This document shows, one piece after another, positions 1 to 6,913 of a stretch of DNA of 13,501 nt. The notes beneath the pieces were generated by a model, which was not told where the DNA came from, did not search any database, and saw nothing but the letters and a program-made list of their open reading frames with translations. Each line of letters opens with the position of its first letter. Positions within the stretch are counted from its first letter, which is position 1. Source of the stretch: Bacillota bacterium (GTDB lineage Bacteria > Bacillota > Clostridia > Oscillospirales > Acutalibacteraceae). The translations under genes and the position numbers were made by a program. The stretch lies in contig JAEZJA010000009.1 in the NCBI GenBank assembly GCA_023415895.1, positions 1 to 13,501 of the forward strand. Direction: 5' to 3'.

Positions 1-139
1 CATCAGCTGGATTTTCCGTTAAGGTAGAGGGAATCGAAGAGTGCCACACCCGAAGGAGCAGCCGAAACGCCTTTATACACCGTATTGGAATAGTTGGAGT
101 CAACGCTCAGCAGGTGCCGTCTCTTTCGGCAAATGACAT
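1..139. other. Gene-poor left edge; weak aptamer-like core and a competing small ORF
   Basis: No gene can be called firmly here. On the plus strand there is CCGAAGGAGCA (about 48-58) and, about 45 bases later, AACGCTCAG (about 102-110) followed by AGG. These resemble two conserved core segments of the glycine riboswitch (CCGAAGGAGCAA and AAACUCUCAGG), but I could not fold a convincing P1/P2. On the minus strand the same bases are open as a 47-codon frame (ATG at 146, stop at 3) with protein-like composition but a poor ribosome binding site. Its stop forms TGATG with an ATG running off the left edge. A small hairpin TGCCG/CGGCA lies at 115-131. Which reading is right, if any, is undecided. Confidence 0.2.
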
Positions 140-168
140 TTGACATTTACGGGCAACCCGTCTATAAT
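140..168 (+). promoter_or_regulatory. Consensus sigma-A promoter for the antiporter
   Basis: TTGACA at 140-145 and TATAAT at 163-168 are separated by exactly 17 bases, so both hexamers match the consensus perfectly. Transcription would start near 175, giving a leader of about 245 bases before the antiporter start codon at 421. No other plus-strand gene intervenes, so the antiporter is the obvious target. Confidence 0.85.
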
Positions 169-174
169 AGCTAA

Positions 175-407
175 CCGTTAGGCTTGAATAAGCAATGCCT
201 GAACACACAAATTTGATGGCCTTCCGGTATTCTAGAACACCCCCTGTTCCCGCATGCAGTATCAAAAGACACGGAAAAATCTACGCACGCTTATCTGCCT
301 TCGCGCCTTGTTACGGCACACCGTAAGACTGCCGAACCCAGAACAAGCCCGACGTTTCCTTTCCTTTTGCCTTTCTTTACGCAGCCGGTCGGGCCCTCGG
401 CATTTTT
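175..407 (+). promoter_or_regulatory. Long structured 5' leader, candidate attenuator
   Basis: This 5' untranslated region has several local hairpins: TTAGGCTTG (178-186) with CAA and GCCTGA (193-202); GAACA-CCCCC-TGTTC (235-249); and TTACGG-CACA-CCGTAA (311-326). The last competes with CGGCA (314-318) pairing to TGCCG (330-334). It ends in the pairing GCCGG (384-388) with TCGGC (397-401, one G-T pair) followed by five T (403-407) that abut the SD GAGGTG (408-413). A terminator-like stem directly before an SD, plus mutually exclusive upstream stems, is the layout of an attenuator or riboswitch. I did not recognise a known class, and the c-di-AMP (ydaO) core motifs are not visible. No leader peptide was identified. 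Confidence 0.4.
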
Positions 408-420
408 GAGGTGATGCACT

Positions 421-1650
421 GTGGATTATTATTTGATTTTTCTCCCCCTGGCCATGCTGTTGATCGTGTCAAAGGTTCTGATGAAGGGCTGCGAACGCAT
501 CGGCATTCCGGCAGTCGTCGGTATGCTGCTTGCCGGTATTCTCATTGGTTTCATCCAGTACATACCCGGTCAGACCCTATTGAACGACACCGCCATGACA
601 GGGCTTGGCTTTCTTGCGAAAATCGGCGTGGTTCTCATACTCTTTTCAGCAGGTCTGGAAACCGATCTAAAAAAGATTCGCAGCATCGGGGGGCCTGCCA
701 TGGTTATCACCTGCTGCGGCGTAGTTATCCCCATGGCGCTGGGATTTGTTGTCGCTACCCTATGTAATGGTGGCTTTGCTGCACTTAATCACGATACCAT
801 TCTCACGAACTTGTTTTACGGCACCATCCTGACGGCCACCTCGGTCAGTATCAGCGTGGCGACCCTGCGGGAAGTGGGAAAGTTGGACACCAAGGTGGGC
901 ACGACCATTGTGGCCGCCGCGATTATTGATGATATTCTGGGCATTGTTGTGTTATCCATCGTTCTGGCCATGAAGGGTGGCGGTGCTTCGCAGGTGGTTA
1001 ATCCCTGGGGGGTAATCGGAAAAACGTTATCGTACTTTGTCGTTGTCGGCATTCTCGCCTATGTTGCGGCTAAATTCTTCAAAAAACTAGACAATCGATT
1101 CCCCCATCACCGTCTGATCCCCATCCTCAGCCTCGGCCTGTGCTTTTTCGTCGCGTATGCGAGTGAAAGGTGGTTCGGCATTGCGGATATTACCGGTGCC
1201 TATATTGTGGGACTTATCCTATCCACCAACTCCGACAGCGGCTATATTGACCGCAAAGCCGATGTGCTCGGGTATATGATCTTCGTTCCCATCTTCTTCG
1301 GCAACATCGGCATATCCACACAGTTCAGCGCTGTCAGCACCAGCCTGCTTGTGTTCGGCTTGCTGTTTGTTCTTGCTGGTATGCTGGGTAAGGTGGTGGG
1401 CTGCGGCGGTGCGGCACTGTGCTGCGGTTACGGGCTGCGTTCCTCCTTCAAAGTAGGCATTGGTATGATGGCCCGTGCCGAGGTCGCTTTGGTAACTGCA
1501 CAAAAGGGTGTAGAGCATGGCATCATTAGCAGCTCCATCATGCCTTTCATTGTGATCCTGATCATCATTACGAGCTTTGTAACCCCCATATTGCTTCAGA
1601 CCTCGTATAAAAAAGATGGGGCAAACAACAAGCCAAGTGTTAACGCATAG
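421..1650 (+). CDS. CPA2-family cation:proton antiporter (NapA/Kef-type membrane domain)
   Basis: A 409-residue integral membrane protein with about 12-13 hydrophobic spans, predicted to exchange Na+ or K+ for protons across the cytoplasmic membrane. Seen: the crossing-helix region TATSVSISVATL (138-149), the paired aspartates IIDD (168-171) typical of electrogenic CPA2 exchangers such as NapA, and MARAEVALV (350-358), matching the family's charged (R/K)xE helix. There is no C-terminal TrkA-N/RCK domain, so it is a NapA-like core (usual length about 385-410) and not a full KefB/KefC. GTG start at 421 is chosen because GAGGTG lies 7 bases upstream; an ATG at 414 is out of frame. The gene sits alone behind a consensus promoter and long leader, and is closed by a bidirectional terminator. 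Family sure; the ion is not readable from sequence. Confidence 0.9.
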   Translation: MDYYLIFLPLAMLLIVSKVLMKGCERIGIPAVVGMLLAGILIGFIQYIPGQTLLNDTAMTGLGFLAKIGVVLILFSAGLETDLKKIRSIGGPAMVITCCGVVIPMALGFVVATLCNGGFAALNHDTILTNLFYGTILTATSVSISVATLREVGKLDTKVGTTIVAAAIIDDILGIVVLSIVLAMKGGGASQVVNPWGVIGKTLSYFVVVGILAYVAAKFFKKLDNRFPHHRLIPILSLGLCFFVAYASERWFGIADITGAYIVGLILSTNSDSGYIDRKADVLGYMIFVPIFFGNIGISTQFSAVSTSLLVFGLLFVLAGMLGKVVGCGGAALCCGYGLRSSFKVGIGMMARAEVALVTAQKGVEHGIISSSIMPFIVILIIITSFVTPILLQTSYKKDGANNKPSVNA

Positions 1651-1776
1651 CGCCTCCATAAAACTTCGAATAGAAGCAAAATTAGGGGCGCACATGGCGC
1701 GTCCGCAAATATCGTGACAAGATCAAATACAAACAACCACATTGGATGCCCTACACCATCACCCATTCATTTATGC

Positions 1777-1816
1777 AAAACTCCACCGACCAATGATTGG
1801 CCGGTGGAGTTTACTC
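1777..1816. terminator. Bidirectional terminator between antiporter and fetB
   Basis: An 11-bp perfect stem, AAACTCCACCG (1778-1788) with CGGTGGAGTTT (1802-1812), continues after one mismatch into CCAAT/ATTGG. The A-run on the left gives a T-run for minus-strand transcripts, and the right side gives a short T-run for plus-strand ones. It lies between the convergent antiporter and fetAB genes and would serve both. Confidence 0.85.
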
Positions 1817-1846
1817 TTATACCCGAACGCACGGCTATGGAACCCA

Positions 1847-2620
1847 TTACAGTAGTATCTGATTTTTCTTATTATACATCGTTTTGTATCCCAAATAGAG
1901 CGATGCAAATACCGACACACACACGACCGTGCAGATGGCAATCATAATGGCAATCTGGTACAGGATGGCCGTCGTCGGCAGGGTACCCGATAAAATCTGT
2001 CCCGTCATCATACCCGGCAGAGCAACAACGCCCATGCCCAGCATAGAATTTATTGTCGGCAGCAGAGCGGTCTCCAATGCCTGATTCACAAAAGGCAACA
2101 GAATCTTTTGGGGTGTCACGCCGATATTCAACAGCGTCTCAATCCTGCTGCGTTGCCCGATGAAGCTTTCGCGGAAGGTCTTAACCCCCAGCATTGTGCC
2201 CGTCATCGCGTTGCCCATGACCATACCGCTGATTGGTATAACGTATTGGGGATTGATCAGGTTTTCCCCCACCACAACACCGATAAAAAAAGCGACAATA
2301 CAAAGACCTGAAAGCGCAAGAGAAAAAGCGATGGCGATTTTAAACCGACGATTGAGACCTTTGTTTTTGGACAAAACACGATAAATGGCAAAGGCCGTCA
2401 TCGCCGACACATACAGCAGAGTAAAAGCCGGATGGGGGTGTTGAAATATATAGGTCAGCACCAAACCTGCCAGCACAAGCTGCAGCGTCATACGGATGCT
2501 GGCGACCAACAGCAGTTTGGTCTGGTTGATCTTACAGGCCTTCATAATGACCAACACGATTAACAACAACAAATACACCAGAGCAAACTGCCAGATTTGC
2601 ATCTGAACGATCTCTTTCAT
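1847..2620 (-). CDS. fetB: FetB/YbbM-family ABC transporter permease
   Basis: A 257-residue permease of the UPF0014/YbbM (FetB) family, whose E. coli member exports iron with the ATPase FetA and helps resist oxidative stress. About seven hydrophobic spans (roughly 10-28, 38-58, 64-82, 94-117, 126-146, 192-213, 217-245). Family hallmarks: MGNAMTGTMLG (135-145), the cytoplasmic coupling segment RIETLLNIGVTPQ (159-171), and the strongly conserved LPGMMTGQIL (201-210) followed by YQIAIM (221-226). The ATG overlaps the fetA stop (ATGA, 2617-2620), with SD GAGGA 7 bases upstream, so translation is coupled to fetA. Length is normal for the family. Substrate is inferred from E. coli; another metal is possible. 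Confidence 0.9.
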   Translation of the reverse strand: MKEIVQMQIWQFALVYLLLLIVLVIMKACKINQTKLLLVASIRMTLQLVLAGLVLTYIFQHPHPAFTLLYVSAMTAFAIYRVLSKNKGLNRRFKIAIAFSLALSGLCIVAFFIGVVVGENLINPQYVIPISGMVMGNAMTGTMLGVKTFRESFIGQRSRIETLLNIGVTPQKILLPFVNQALETALLPTINSMLGMGVVALPGMMTGQILSGTLPTTAILYQIAIMIAICTVVCVSVFASLYLGYKTMYNKKNQILL

Positions 2621-3249
2621 GCCGGATTCCTCTTTTCCAATGCAATGACGCAGTCGGCAAACCGGTTTGCAAGACTCTTATCGTGGGAAACGGAGATCAG
2701 GGTGATACCGTGGAGATTACAGTAGTCTTTGATGTTACCGAAAAACTGGACGGCAGTCAATTCATCAAGCGCGGAGGTCGGTTCATCGAGCAGCAGCACC
2801 CGGGGCATCAGAGACAGGCATATCGCAATAAAGACACGCTGGCGCTCTCCCCCCGACATGCGTTCGCAGGCATACGACCGATCAAAATCGGCACAGCATA
2901 CCGAAAGAAATTCCTGCATAGCGGCGGCATCGGGTGCCGGCAGATCACGATAGGCATAAAACTGCCGAAAATTATCCTCTATGCTGCCGTCAAACAGGAA
3001 CACCGTCTGGGATGCCAGCAATACCTCCTGCCTCAGCCGAACACTGTCGATGGCGTTCAGTGGCTGACCGCTATAAAGAATCTCGCCTTCTGACGGAGAG
3101 ACGGTGCCGTTGAAGAGCTTGAGCAGGGAACTTTTGCCGCATCCGCTTTCGCCGCAGATAAACGTTATTTTGCCTCGTTCCACAGAAATGGGAGGATACT
3201 CAATGGTGCCCAAAAAACGTAAGTCCCTGCTCTCAAGAACTGCATCCAT
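2617..3249 (-). CDS. fetA: FetA/YbbL-like ABC transporter ATP-binding protein
   Basis: A 210-residue ATPase that should power the FetB permease in the cytoplasmic membrane. All ABC motifs are visible: Walker A GESGCGKSS (33-41), Q-loop at Q81, signature MSGGERQR (131-138), Walker B VLLLDE (151-156) with the D-loop SALD, and switch His189 in SVSHD. Start: ATG at 3249, because AAGAGGT lies 9 bases upstream and residue 2 onward aligns with the ABC fold. The frame stays open to 3684, but that extension runs antisense through the divergent GNAT gene and its promoter and has no ABC homology. First gene of a two-gene operon with fetB. No clear sigma-A promoter was found in the 160-base divergent gap on this strand. 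Confidence 0.88.
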   Translation of the reverse strand: MDAVLESRDLRFLGTIEYPPISVERGKITFICGESGCGKSSLLKLFNGTVSPSEGEILYSGQPLNAIDSVRLRQEVLLASQTVFLFDGSIEDNFRQFYAYRDLPAPDAAAMQEFLSVCCADFDRSYACERMSGGERQRVFIAICLSLMPRVLLLDEPTSALDELTAVQFFGNIKDYCNLHGITLISVSHDKSLANRFADCVIALEKRNPA

Positions 3250-3340
3250 TCGCTCAGACCTCTTTTCATTTCGTGCGGCCCCATTCACACCGCATCTACG
3301 CACAAACGGTCGCAAGCCGTCATAGATTGTCATAGTCGTA

Positions 3341-3369
3341 TTGCCCGTCTGTGTGCTTCGTGATACAAT
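3341..3369 (+). promoter_or_regulatory. Promoter of the GNAT gene
   Basis: TTGCCC (3341-3346), a 17-base spacer, then TACAAT (3364-3369). The predicted start near 3376 leaves a leader of about 35 bases with a strong AGGAGG site at 3401-3406. Position and spacing fit the acetyltransferase starting at 3412. Confidence 0.7.
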
Positions 3370-3411
3370 GATAGGATACGGCACACCACAACGAAAATGC
3401 AGGAGGGTTTT

Positions 3412-3825
3412 ATGAAACTGAGAATAACCAGTACCCCCACCGAAGAGGAAAAAGACCGTCTGTACTGCGGATTGCTGAAATATAACCTTAAACATATCGA
3501 AACCAGCGACGTTAGGGAGATCGGCATCTTTATGGAGGAAGAACACGACGGAATCATCGGCGGCCTTGTAGGCGATACACACGGCAACTGGCTGACGGTA
3601 GAATACCTTTGGGTCAGCGCGGATTACCGCAACCAGAGCATAGGATCGGAAATTCTGCAAAAAGCCGAAGAAGAAGCACGGCAAAGAGGCTGCCGCTATG
3701 TCTTTCTAAACACGTTCGGCTTTCAGGCACCCCTTTTTTATGAGAAATATGGCTATCAAAAAGTCTTTACGTTGGAGAATTACCCGCTGACCGGACAGCG
3801 TATCTATTATACCAAGACGCTTTAA
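3412..3825 (+). CDS. GNAT-family N-acetyltransferase
   Basis: A 137-residue single-domain acetyltransferase using acetyl-CoA; substrate unknown. The acetyl-CoA motif A is seen as VSADYRNQSIGSEIL (68-82), with R/Q-x-x-G-x-G reduced to NQSIGS, followed by helix LQKAEEEARQRG and the beta-4/beta-5 region ending in APLFYEKYGYQKV (106-118), the usual GNAT tail. Start at 3412 because AGGAGG lies 5 bases upstream; an ATG at 3397 lies before the SD. Divergent from fetAB and convergent, with an 11-base gap, to the DUF362 gene; no real terminator fits in that gap, so the 3' ends may overlap. A free-standing enzyme with no obvious pathway link to its neighbours. Confidence 0.85.
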   Translation: MKLRITSTPTEEEKDRLYCGLLKYNLKHIETSDVREIGIFMEEEHDGIIGGLVGDTHGNWLTVEYLWVSADYRNQSIGSEILQKAEEEARQRGCRYVFLNTFGFQAPLFYEKYGYQKVFTLENYPLTGQRIYYTKTL

Positions 3826-3836
3826 ACGCCGTTCGG

Positions 3837-4973
3837 TTATTTTCCGACAAGTCTTGCCAGGGGCGGGCGATAGACAATGATCGCTCCCTTGGGACAGAAT
3901 TCCTGACAGCAAAAGCAGCGGATACAGCCGCCGGTATCGATCCGGGCCCGTCCTTTGACTATGTGAATGGTCTTCACAGGGCAGGTCTGTTCGCATTTGC
4001 CACAGCCAATGCATTTGGCAGCCACCACCTTGGGGCTCGTGCCGAAATGCGTCTCCAGAAAGCTGTCAATAAACTTCAGATTGGTGATAAAGCGGATATC
4101 CTGCCGCACCGGCTGTAGCTTGTAATCGGGAACGATAAATTTCTCCATATCCCCGCTGATGCTCAGCTTATCCACGCTGTCCACACACAGGCCGCGTTCG
4201 ATAGCCGCCGTGATGGTGGGAGCGTCGGCAATGTCCATGTGGATCAGATGGGCCGCCACGAGATCGGCATCATAGGGCGAAGCCGAGGCCAGCACAGCGC
4301 CGATATGCCGGGGCGTGCCCTGCGTCGGGCCATTGCCCTCCATGCCCCATACCGCATCCACAATGACCAGCCGGGGCTTGATAAACTCATTGAGATCGAC
4401 CAGCATGTTGCAGAAATCTTTTATCTTTGGAAACTGGTAATGAAATTCGGGTTTTCGCGTACCCGGAATGATACCAAAAAAATTCTTAACGGCGCAGGAA
4501 AGACCGGTCATGCCATGGGTTTTCAGCTTGCACACATCGATCACCGCATCCACGTCCGCCAGCCATGATGTAAAGGGGAATGATTTGAGAGCAACGCCCT
4601 CTGGGTAATCAACCGTCTGCTGCCGAAAATCCTCATTGAGCCTCGCCCCCACTTTTTCCACGGCATGTACGCCGGCCGTCGCGTAAACGCTGTGTATCCA
4701 GGCGGCATTCCATGGGCCTCCCGGGCTGTCGCCTACCACGACCTTGGCCCCCCGCTCCACCAGCTGACGGCATAACTCGGTCAGGATGACAGGATGGACA
4801 ACCGCCGCCGAATCGGGGCGCATTTTACTGACAATATTGCTTTTCACGGCAATTTTCATGCCCGGCGTAACCCATTCCAGGCCGCCAACCGGCTGCAGAA
4901 CTTCACGCAGCACCGCCTGTACCCTTTCGGGGGCATAGTCCGAACAAGCGACAATGGATACATCAACACTCAT
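3837..4973 (-). CDS. DUF362 protein with C-terminal 2[4Fe-4S] ferredoxin domain
   Basis: A 378-residue cytoplasmic iron-sulfur protein. Residues about 1-290 are a DUF362 domain (KSNIV at 44-48, DSPGG at 82-86, CKLKTHG at 148-154, AVKNFFG at 161-167, VDAVWGMEGNGP at 205-216). Residues 321-361 carry two classical cluster motifs: C321-x2-C-x2-C-x3-C331-P and C350-x2-C-x2-C-x3-C360-P, with an extra Cys355. The family is common in anaerobes and its reaction is unknown; an electron-transfer or redox role is inferred from the clusters only. ATG at 4973 is preceded by GAGGAG 11 bases upstream. The gene follows birA by 23 bases on the same strand with no terminator between, so they are probably co-transcribed. 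Confidence 0.88.
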   Translation of the reverse strand: MSVDVSIVACSDYAPERVQAVLREVLQPVGGLEWVTPGMKIAVKSNIVSKMRPDSAAVVHPVILTELCRQLVERGAKVVVGDSPGGPWNAAWIHSVYATAGVHAVEKVGARLNEDFRQQTVDYPEGVALKSFPFTSWLADVDAVIDVCKLKTHGMTGLSCAVKNFFGIIPGTRKPEFHYQFPKIKDFCNMLVDLNEFIKPRLVIVDAVWGMEGNGPTQGTPRHIGAVLASASPYDADLVAAHLIHMDIADAPTITAAIERGLCVDSVDKLSISGDMEKFIVPDYKLQPVRQDIRFITNLKFIDSFLETHFGTSPKVVAAKCIGCGKCEQTCPVKTIHIVKGRARIDTGGCIRCFCCQEFCPKGAIIVYRPPLARLVGK

Positions 4974-4996
4974 AGTTCAAACCGCTCCTCATCTTA

Positions 4997-5983
4997 TCAA
5001 ACATAGCCATACAATCCCCGAACGCTGACCTCGCCGCTGGACAGGCTACTATTCTGCCCATCCGCCTCGCGCACGATCAGGCCAAAGCTGTCATCAATAT
5101 CCACGGCAGTGGCGTAGCCGCTCTCGGCGCCGCGTGTATAGCGAATTTCCTTGCCAAGCGTCAGGCAATCGCGTCGATAAGCTTCAAGATACCGTTGCTT
5201 GTTGTGCGGCCAATCAGCGCGCAGACGATCGAGTGTGTTTATCATTTGTGCAGCCAGCCGGGCACGATTCCATGGCTTACCCGTCTCCATAGCCAGTGAA
5301 GACGCGACCGAGCGGATGTCCTCGGGAAAATCCTGCGCGGTGTGATTGACATTGATGCCTATCCCCGTGATAATATATTGGATATGACCGCTTTCACTCT
5401 CGATCGACATCTCGGTCAAAATCCCGCAGATCTTGTGTTTGTTCATCACCAGATCGTTGACCCATTTTATCCCCGGGCGCACGCCCCCGGCGGCCTCCAC
5501 TGCGTCACACATGGCTTGGGCTACCCAAGCCGTTATGCTGGCGGTCTCGTCAGGAACACTGTTTGGCCGCATTAGCATGGACAAATAGATGCCCTTGTCT
5601 TTAGGTGACGAAAAGCTGCGCCCTATCCGTCCGCGTCCACTCGTCTGCTCATTGGAAAGGACGATCTGGCCATCCGGCGCACCTTCCTGAGCCATCTGTC
5701 TGAGATACTTGTTGGTTGAATCCACTGTATCCAGACATACGACCCGTTCCATGCGCTCGCACGGCAGCAACGCCAGCAGCTCACCGGTTGACAGAATATC
5801 CGGCGATCCGCTGAGCTGATACCCTTTATTGGTAGACGAGAGGATGGTGTAGCCATCCTTGCGCAGAGACTGCACGGCGGTATTGACAGCCATGCGGCTG
5901 ATACCCAGTGTACGGCTGATCTCCTCTCCCGAAACATACCTCTGTGCACGGCGTAGAATCGCGATCACAGAATCCTTTGTCAT
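4997..5983 (-). CDS. birA: Biotin protein ligase / biotin-responsive repressor BirA
   Basis: A 328-residue bifunctional BirA. It makes biotinyl-5'-AMP and attaches biotin to carboxylase carrier domains; as holo-repressor it binds biotin-gene operators. Seen: N-terminal winged HTH (about 1-60, SGEEISRTLGISRMAVNTAV at 18-37), DSTN (88-91), the GRGRIGR biotin/AMP loop (117-123), KWVND (173-177), KICGIL (184-189), GIGINV (207-212) and the C-terminal SGEVSVRG (316-323). Full length for a group II enzyme. ATG at 5983 has AAGGG 10 bases upstream. It diverges from bioY across a gap holding a BirA operator, so it very likely represses bioY, and possibly itself through a weaker site over its own -35 box. 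Downstream partner: the DUF362 gene. Confidence 0.95.
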   Translation of the reverse strand: MTKDSVIAILRRAQRYVSGEEISRTLGISRMAVNTAVQSLRKDGYTILSSTNKGYQLSGSPDILSTGELLALLPCERMERVVCLDTVDSTNKYLRQMAQEGAPDGQIVLSNEQTSGRGRIGRSFSSPKDKGIYLSMLMRPNSVPDETASITAWVAQAMCDAVEAAGGVRPGIKWVNDLVMNKHKICGILTEMSIESESGHIQYIITGIGINVNHTAQDFPEDIRSVASSLAMETGKPWNRARLAAQMINTLDRLRADWPHNKQRYLEAYRRDCLTLGKEIRYTRGAESGYATAVDIDDSFGLIVREADGQNSSLSSGEVSVRGLYGYV

Positions 5984-6029
5984 ATCGGCGGCGCCCTTTC
6001 TCGTGTTCCCACGTGATCTTCTGCTTGCT

Positions 6030-6057
6030 ATTATACCACAAAGGAAGCAATTGTAAA
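6030..6057 (-). promoter_or_regulatory. birA promoter
   Basis: On the minus strand, TTTACA (6057-6052), a 16-base spacer, then TATAAT (6035-6030), preceded by TG one base earlier (extended -10). Start predicted near 6023, about 40 bases before the birA ATG. The -35 box overlaps the left half of a weak BirA-like site. Confidence 0.8.
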
Positions 6058-6081
6058 TTCTATACTACGGCGTATTGACAG
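6051..6081. promoter_or_regulatory. Possible second, weak BirA operator over both -35 boxes
   Basis: TTGTAAAT (6051-6058), 15 bases, then ATTGACAG (6074-6081). Against the BirA consensus wTGTwAAC-N15-GTTwACAw this fits 12 of 16 positions with exactly the spacing of the strong site. It covers the birA -35 box (6052-6057) and the bioY -35 box (6075-6080). Part of the match comes from the -35 hexamers themselves, so chance is a real alternative. Confidence 0.35.
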
Positions 6082-6103
6082 TGCGTGGACTGTGTGTTAC
6101 TCT
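6075..6103 (+). promoter_or_regulatory. bioY promoter
   Basis: Perfect TTGACA (6075-6080), 17-base spacer, TACTCT (6098-6103) with an extended -10 TGT just before it. The predicted start near 6110 falls inside the left half of the BirA operator, so bound repressor would block initiation directly. Confidence 0.7.
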
Positions 6104-6104
6104 A

Positions 6105-6135
6105 TTGTAAACCTATTACGATTGGATGTTTACAA
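6105..6135. promoter_or_regulatory. BirA operator of bioY
   Basis: TTGTAAAC (6105-6112), 15-base spacer, GTTTACAA (6128-6135): a perfect 8-base inverted repeat matching the known BirA site wTGTwAAC-N14/16-GTTwACAw. It sits between divergent birA and bioY, covers the bioY transcription start, and its last base touches the bioY ATG (6136). Confidence 0.93.
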
Positions 6136-6666
6136 ATGAAAACCAAAGACCTCACTCTGATCGCTCTGTTCACGGCGCTGATGGCAATCTGCACCTGGAT
6201 CGCCATTCCGGCAGCCGTTCCCTTTACATTACAGACCTTCGGCGTATTTCTGACTCTGGGTGTGTTGGGCGGAAAGCGGGGCACTCTGTCAATACTTGTC
6301 TATATTCTGCTGGGTGCTGTGGGCGCGCCTGTATTCTCCAACTTCCGGGGCGGTATCGGCATGCTGTTCGGCAACACCGGCGGCTACATTGTGGGTTTTC
6401 TCGCCGCGGCACTGGCGATGTGGTGCATCACCCACTTTTTCGGCAGCAGTACGCTTGTGCTGTCTATTGCCATGGTGATCGGCCTGCTGGTTTTATATGC
6501 TTTCGGAACAGCTTGGTTTCTCGTGCTCTATACCCGTACCAACGGTGCGGTATCTTTGATCAAAGTACTGTCGTGGTGCGTGATCCCCTTTATCGTTCCG
6601 GACCTGCTCAAAGGAACGCTGGCGATCGTATTTACCCGTCGGCTGAAAAAGCATATCCATCTTTAG
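6136..6666 (+). CDS. bioY: Biotin transporter BioY (ECF S component)
   Basis: A 176-residue membrane protein that captures biotin; in Firmicutes it usually works with the shared ECF AAT energising module encoded elsewhere. About six hydrophobic spans. Family signatures seen: VPFTLQTFGVFL (28-39) and the long conserved GAPVFSNFRGGIGMLFGNTGGY segment (about 64-85), with VPDLLKG (157-163) near the C-terminus. Start at 6136: the frame could open at an ATG at 6085, but that lies upstream of the predicted transcription start and would encode residues unlike BioY. The SD is weak (TTGGAT, 9 bases upstream) because the operator occupies this space. Repression by BirA when biotin is plentiful is strongly suggested by the operator. 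Confidence 0.93.
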   Translation: MKTKDLTLIALFTALMAICTWIAIPAAVPFTLQTFGVFLTLGVLGGKRGTLSILVYILLGAVGAPVFSNFRGGIGMLFGNTGGYIVGFLAAALAMWCITHFFGSSTLVLSIAMVIGLLVLYAFGTAWFLVLYTRTNGAVSLIKVLSWCVIPFIVPDLLKGTLAIVFTRRLKKHIHL

Positions 6667-6870
6667 ATTCATCAAATTGGGAAAAATACTCCTGCAACAG
6701 ACATAGGCGTTAATGCCGTACATATTGCAAGAGAGAAGAAACAGGAGGGTAAGCTATTAGCTACAGCCACGTAAGCAAGTTTTCTGCTTTTCGGAATTTG
6801 CACCTTAATAAATTTTATTCTTACTAAAATATAGACATATAGTATTTTGTTAGTATTAATTTATGTTTTA

Positions 6871-6906
6871 CAAAAAAAGGATGGTTTATATAAAACCATC
6901 CTTTTA
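6871..6906. terminator. Terminator between bioY and the queD-like gene
   Basis: A 13-bp perfect stem, AAAAGGATGGTTT (6875-6887) with AAACCATCCTTTT (6893-6905), around a 5-base ATATA loop. The minus-strand transcript ends in seven T (6878-6872), which is ideal for the queD-like gene stopping at 6914. For plus-strand bioY it gives four T. The 200 bases between bioY and this hairpin hold no gene. An AGGAGG at about 6743 has no start codon after it. Confidence 0.88.
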
Positions 6907-6913
6907 AAAGTAT

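Noticed and set aside
3250..3684. N-terminal extension of fetA by about 145 residues
   Set aside because: It runs antisense through the divergent GNAT gene and its promoter and has no ABC-family similarity; ATG 3249 has a good SD.
3826..3836. Terminator between the GNAT and DUF362 genes
   Set aside because: The 11-base gap and flanks show only a 3-bp stem with no T-run.
6085..6135. Longer BioY starting at 6085
   Set aside because: The start would lie upstream of the predicted transcription start and the extra residues would be encoded by the promoter and operator.
6667..6870. A gene or small RNA after bioY, hinted at by AGGAGG near 6743
   Set aside because: No start codon at proper distance, no open frame, and no hairpin with a T-run before the one at 6871.
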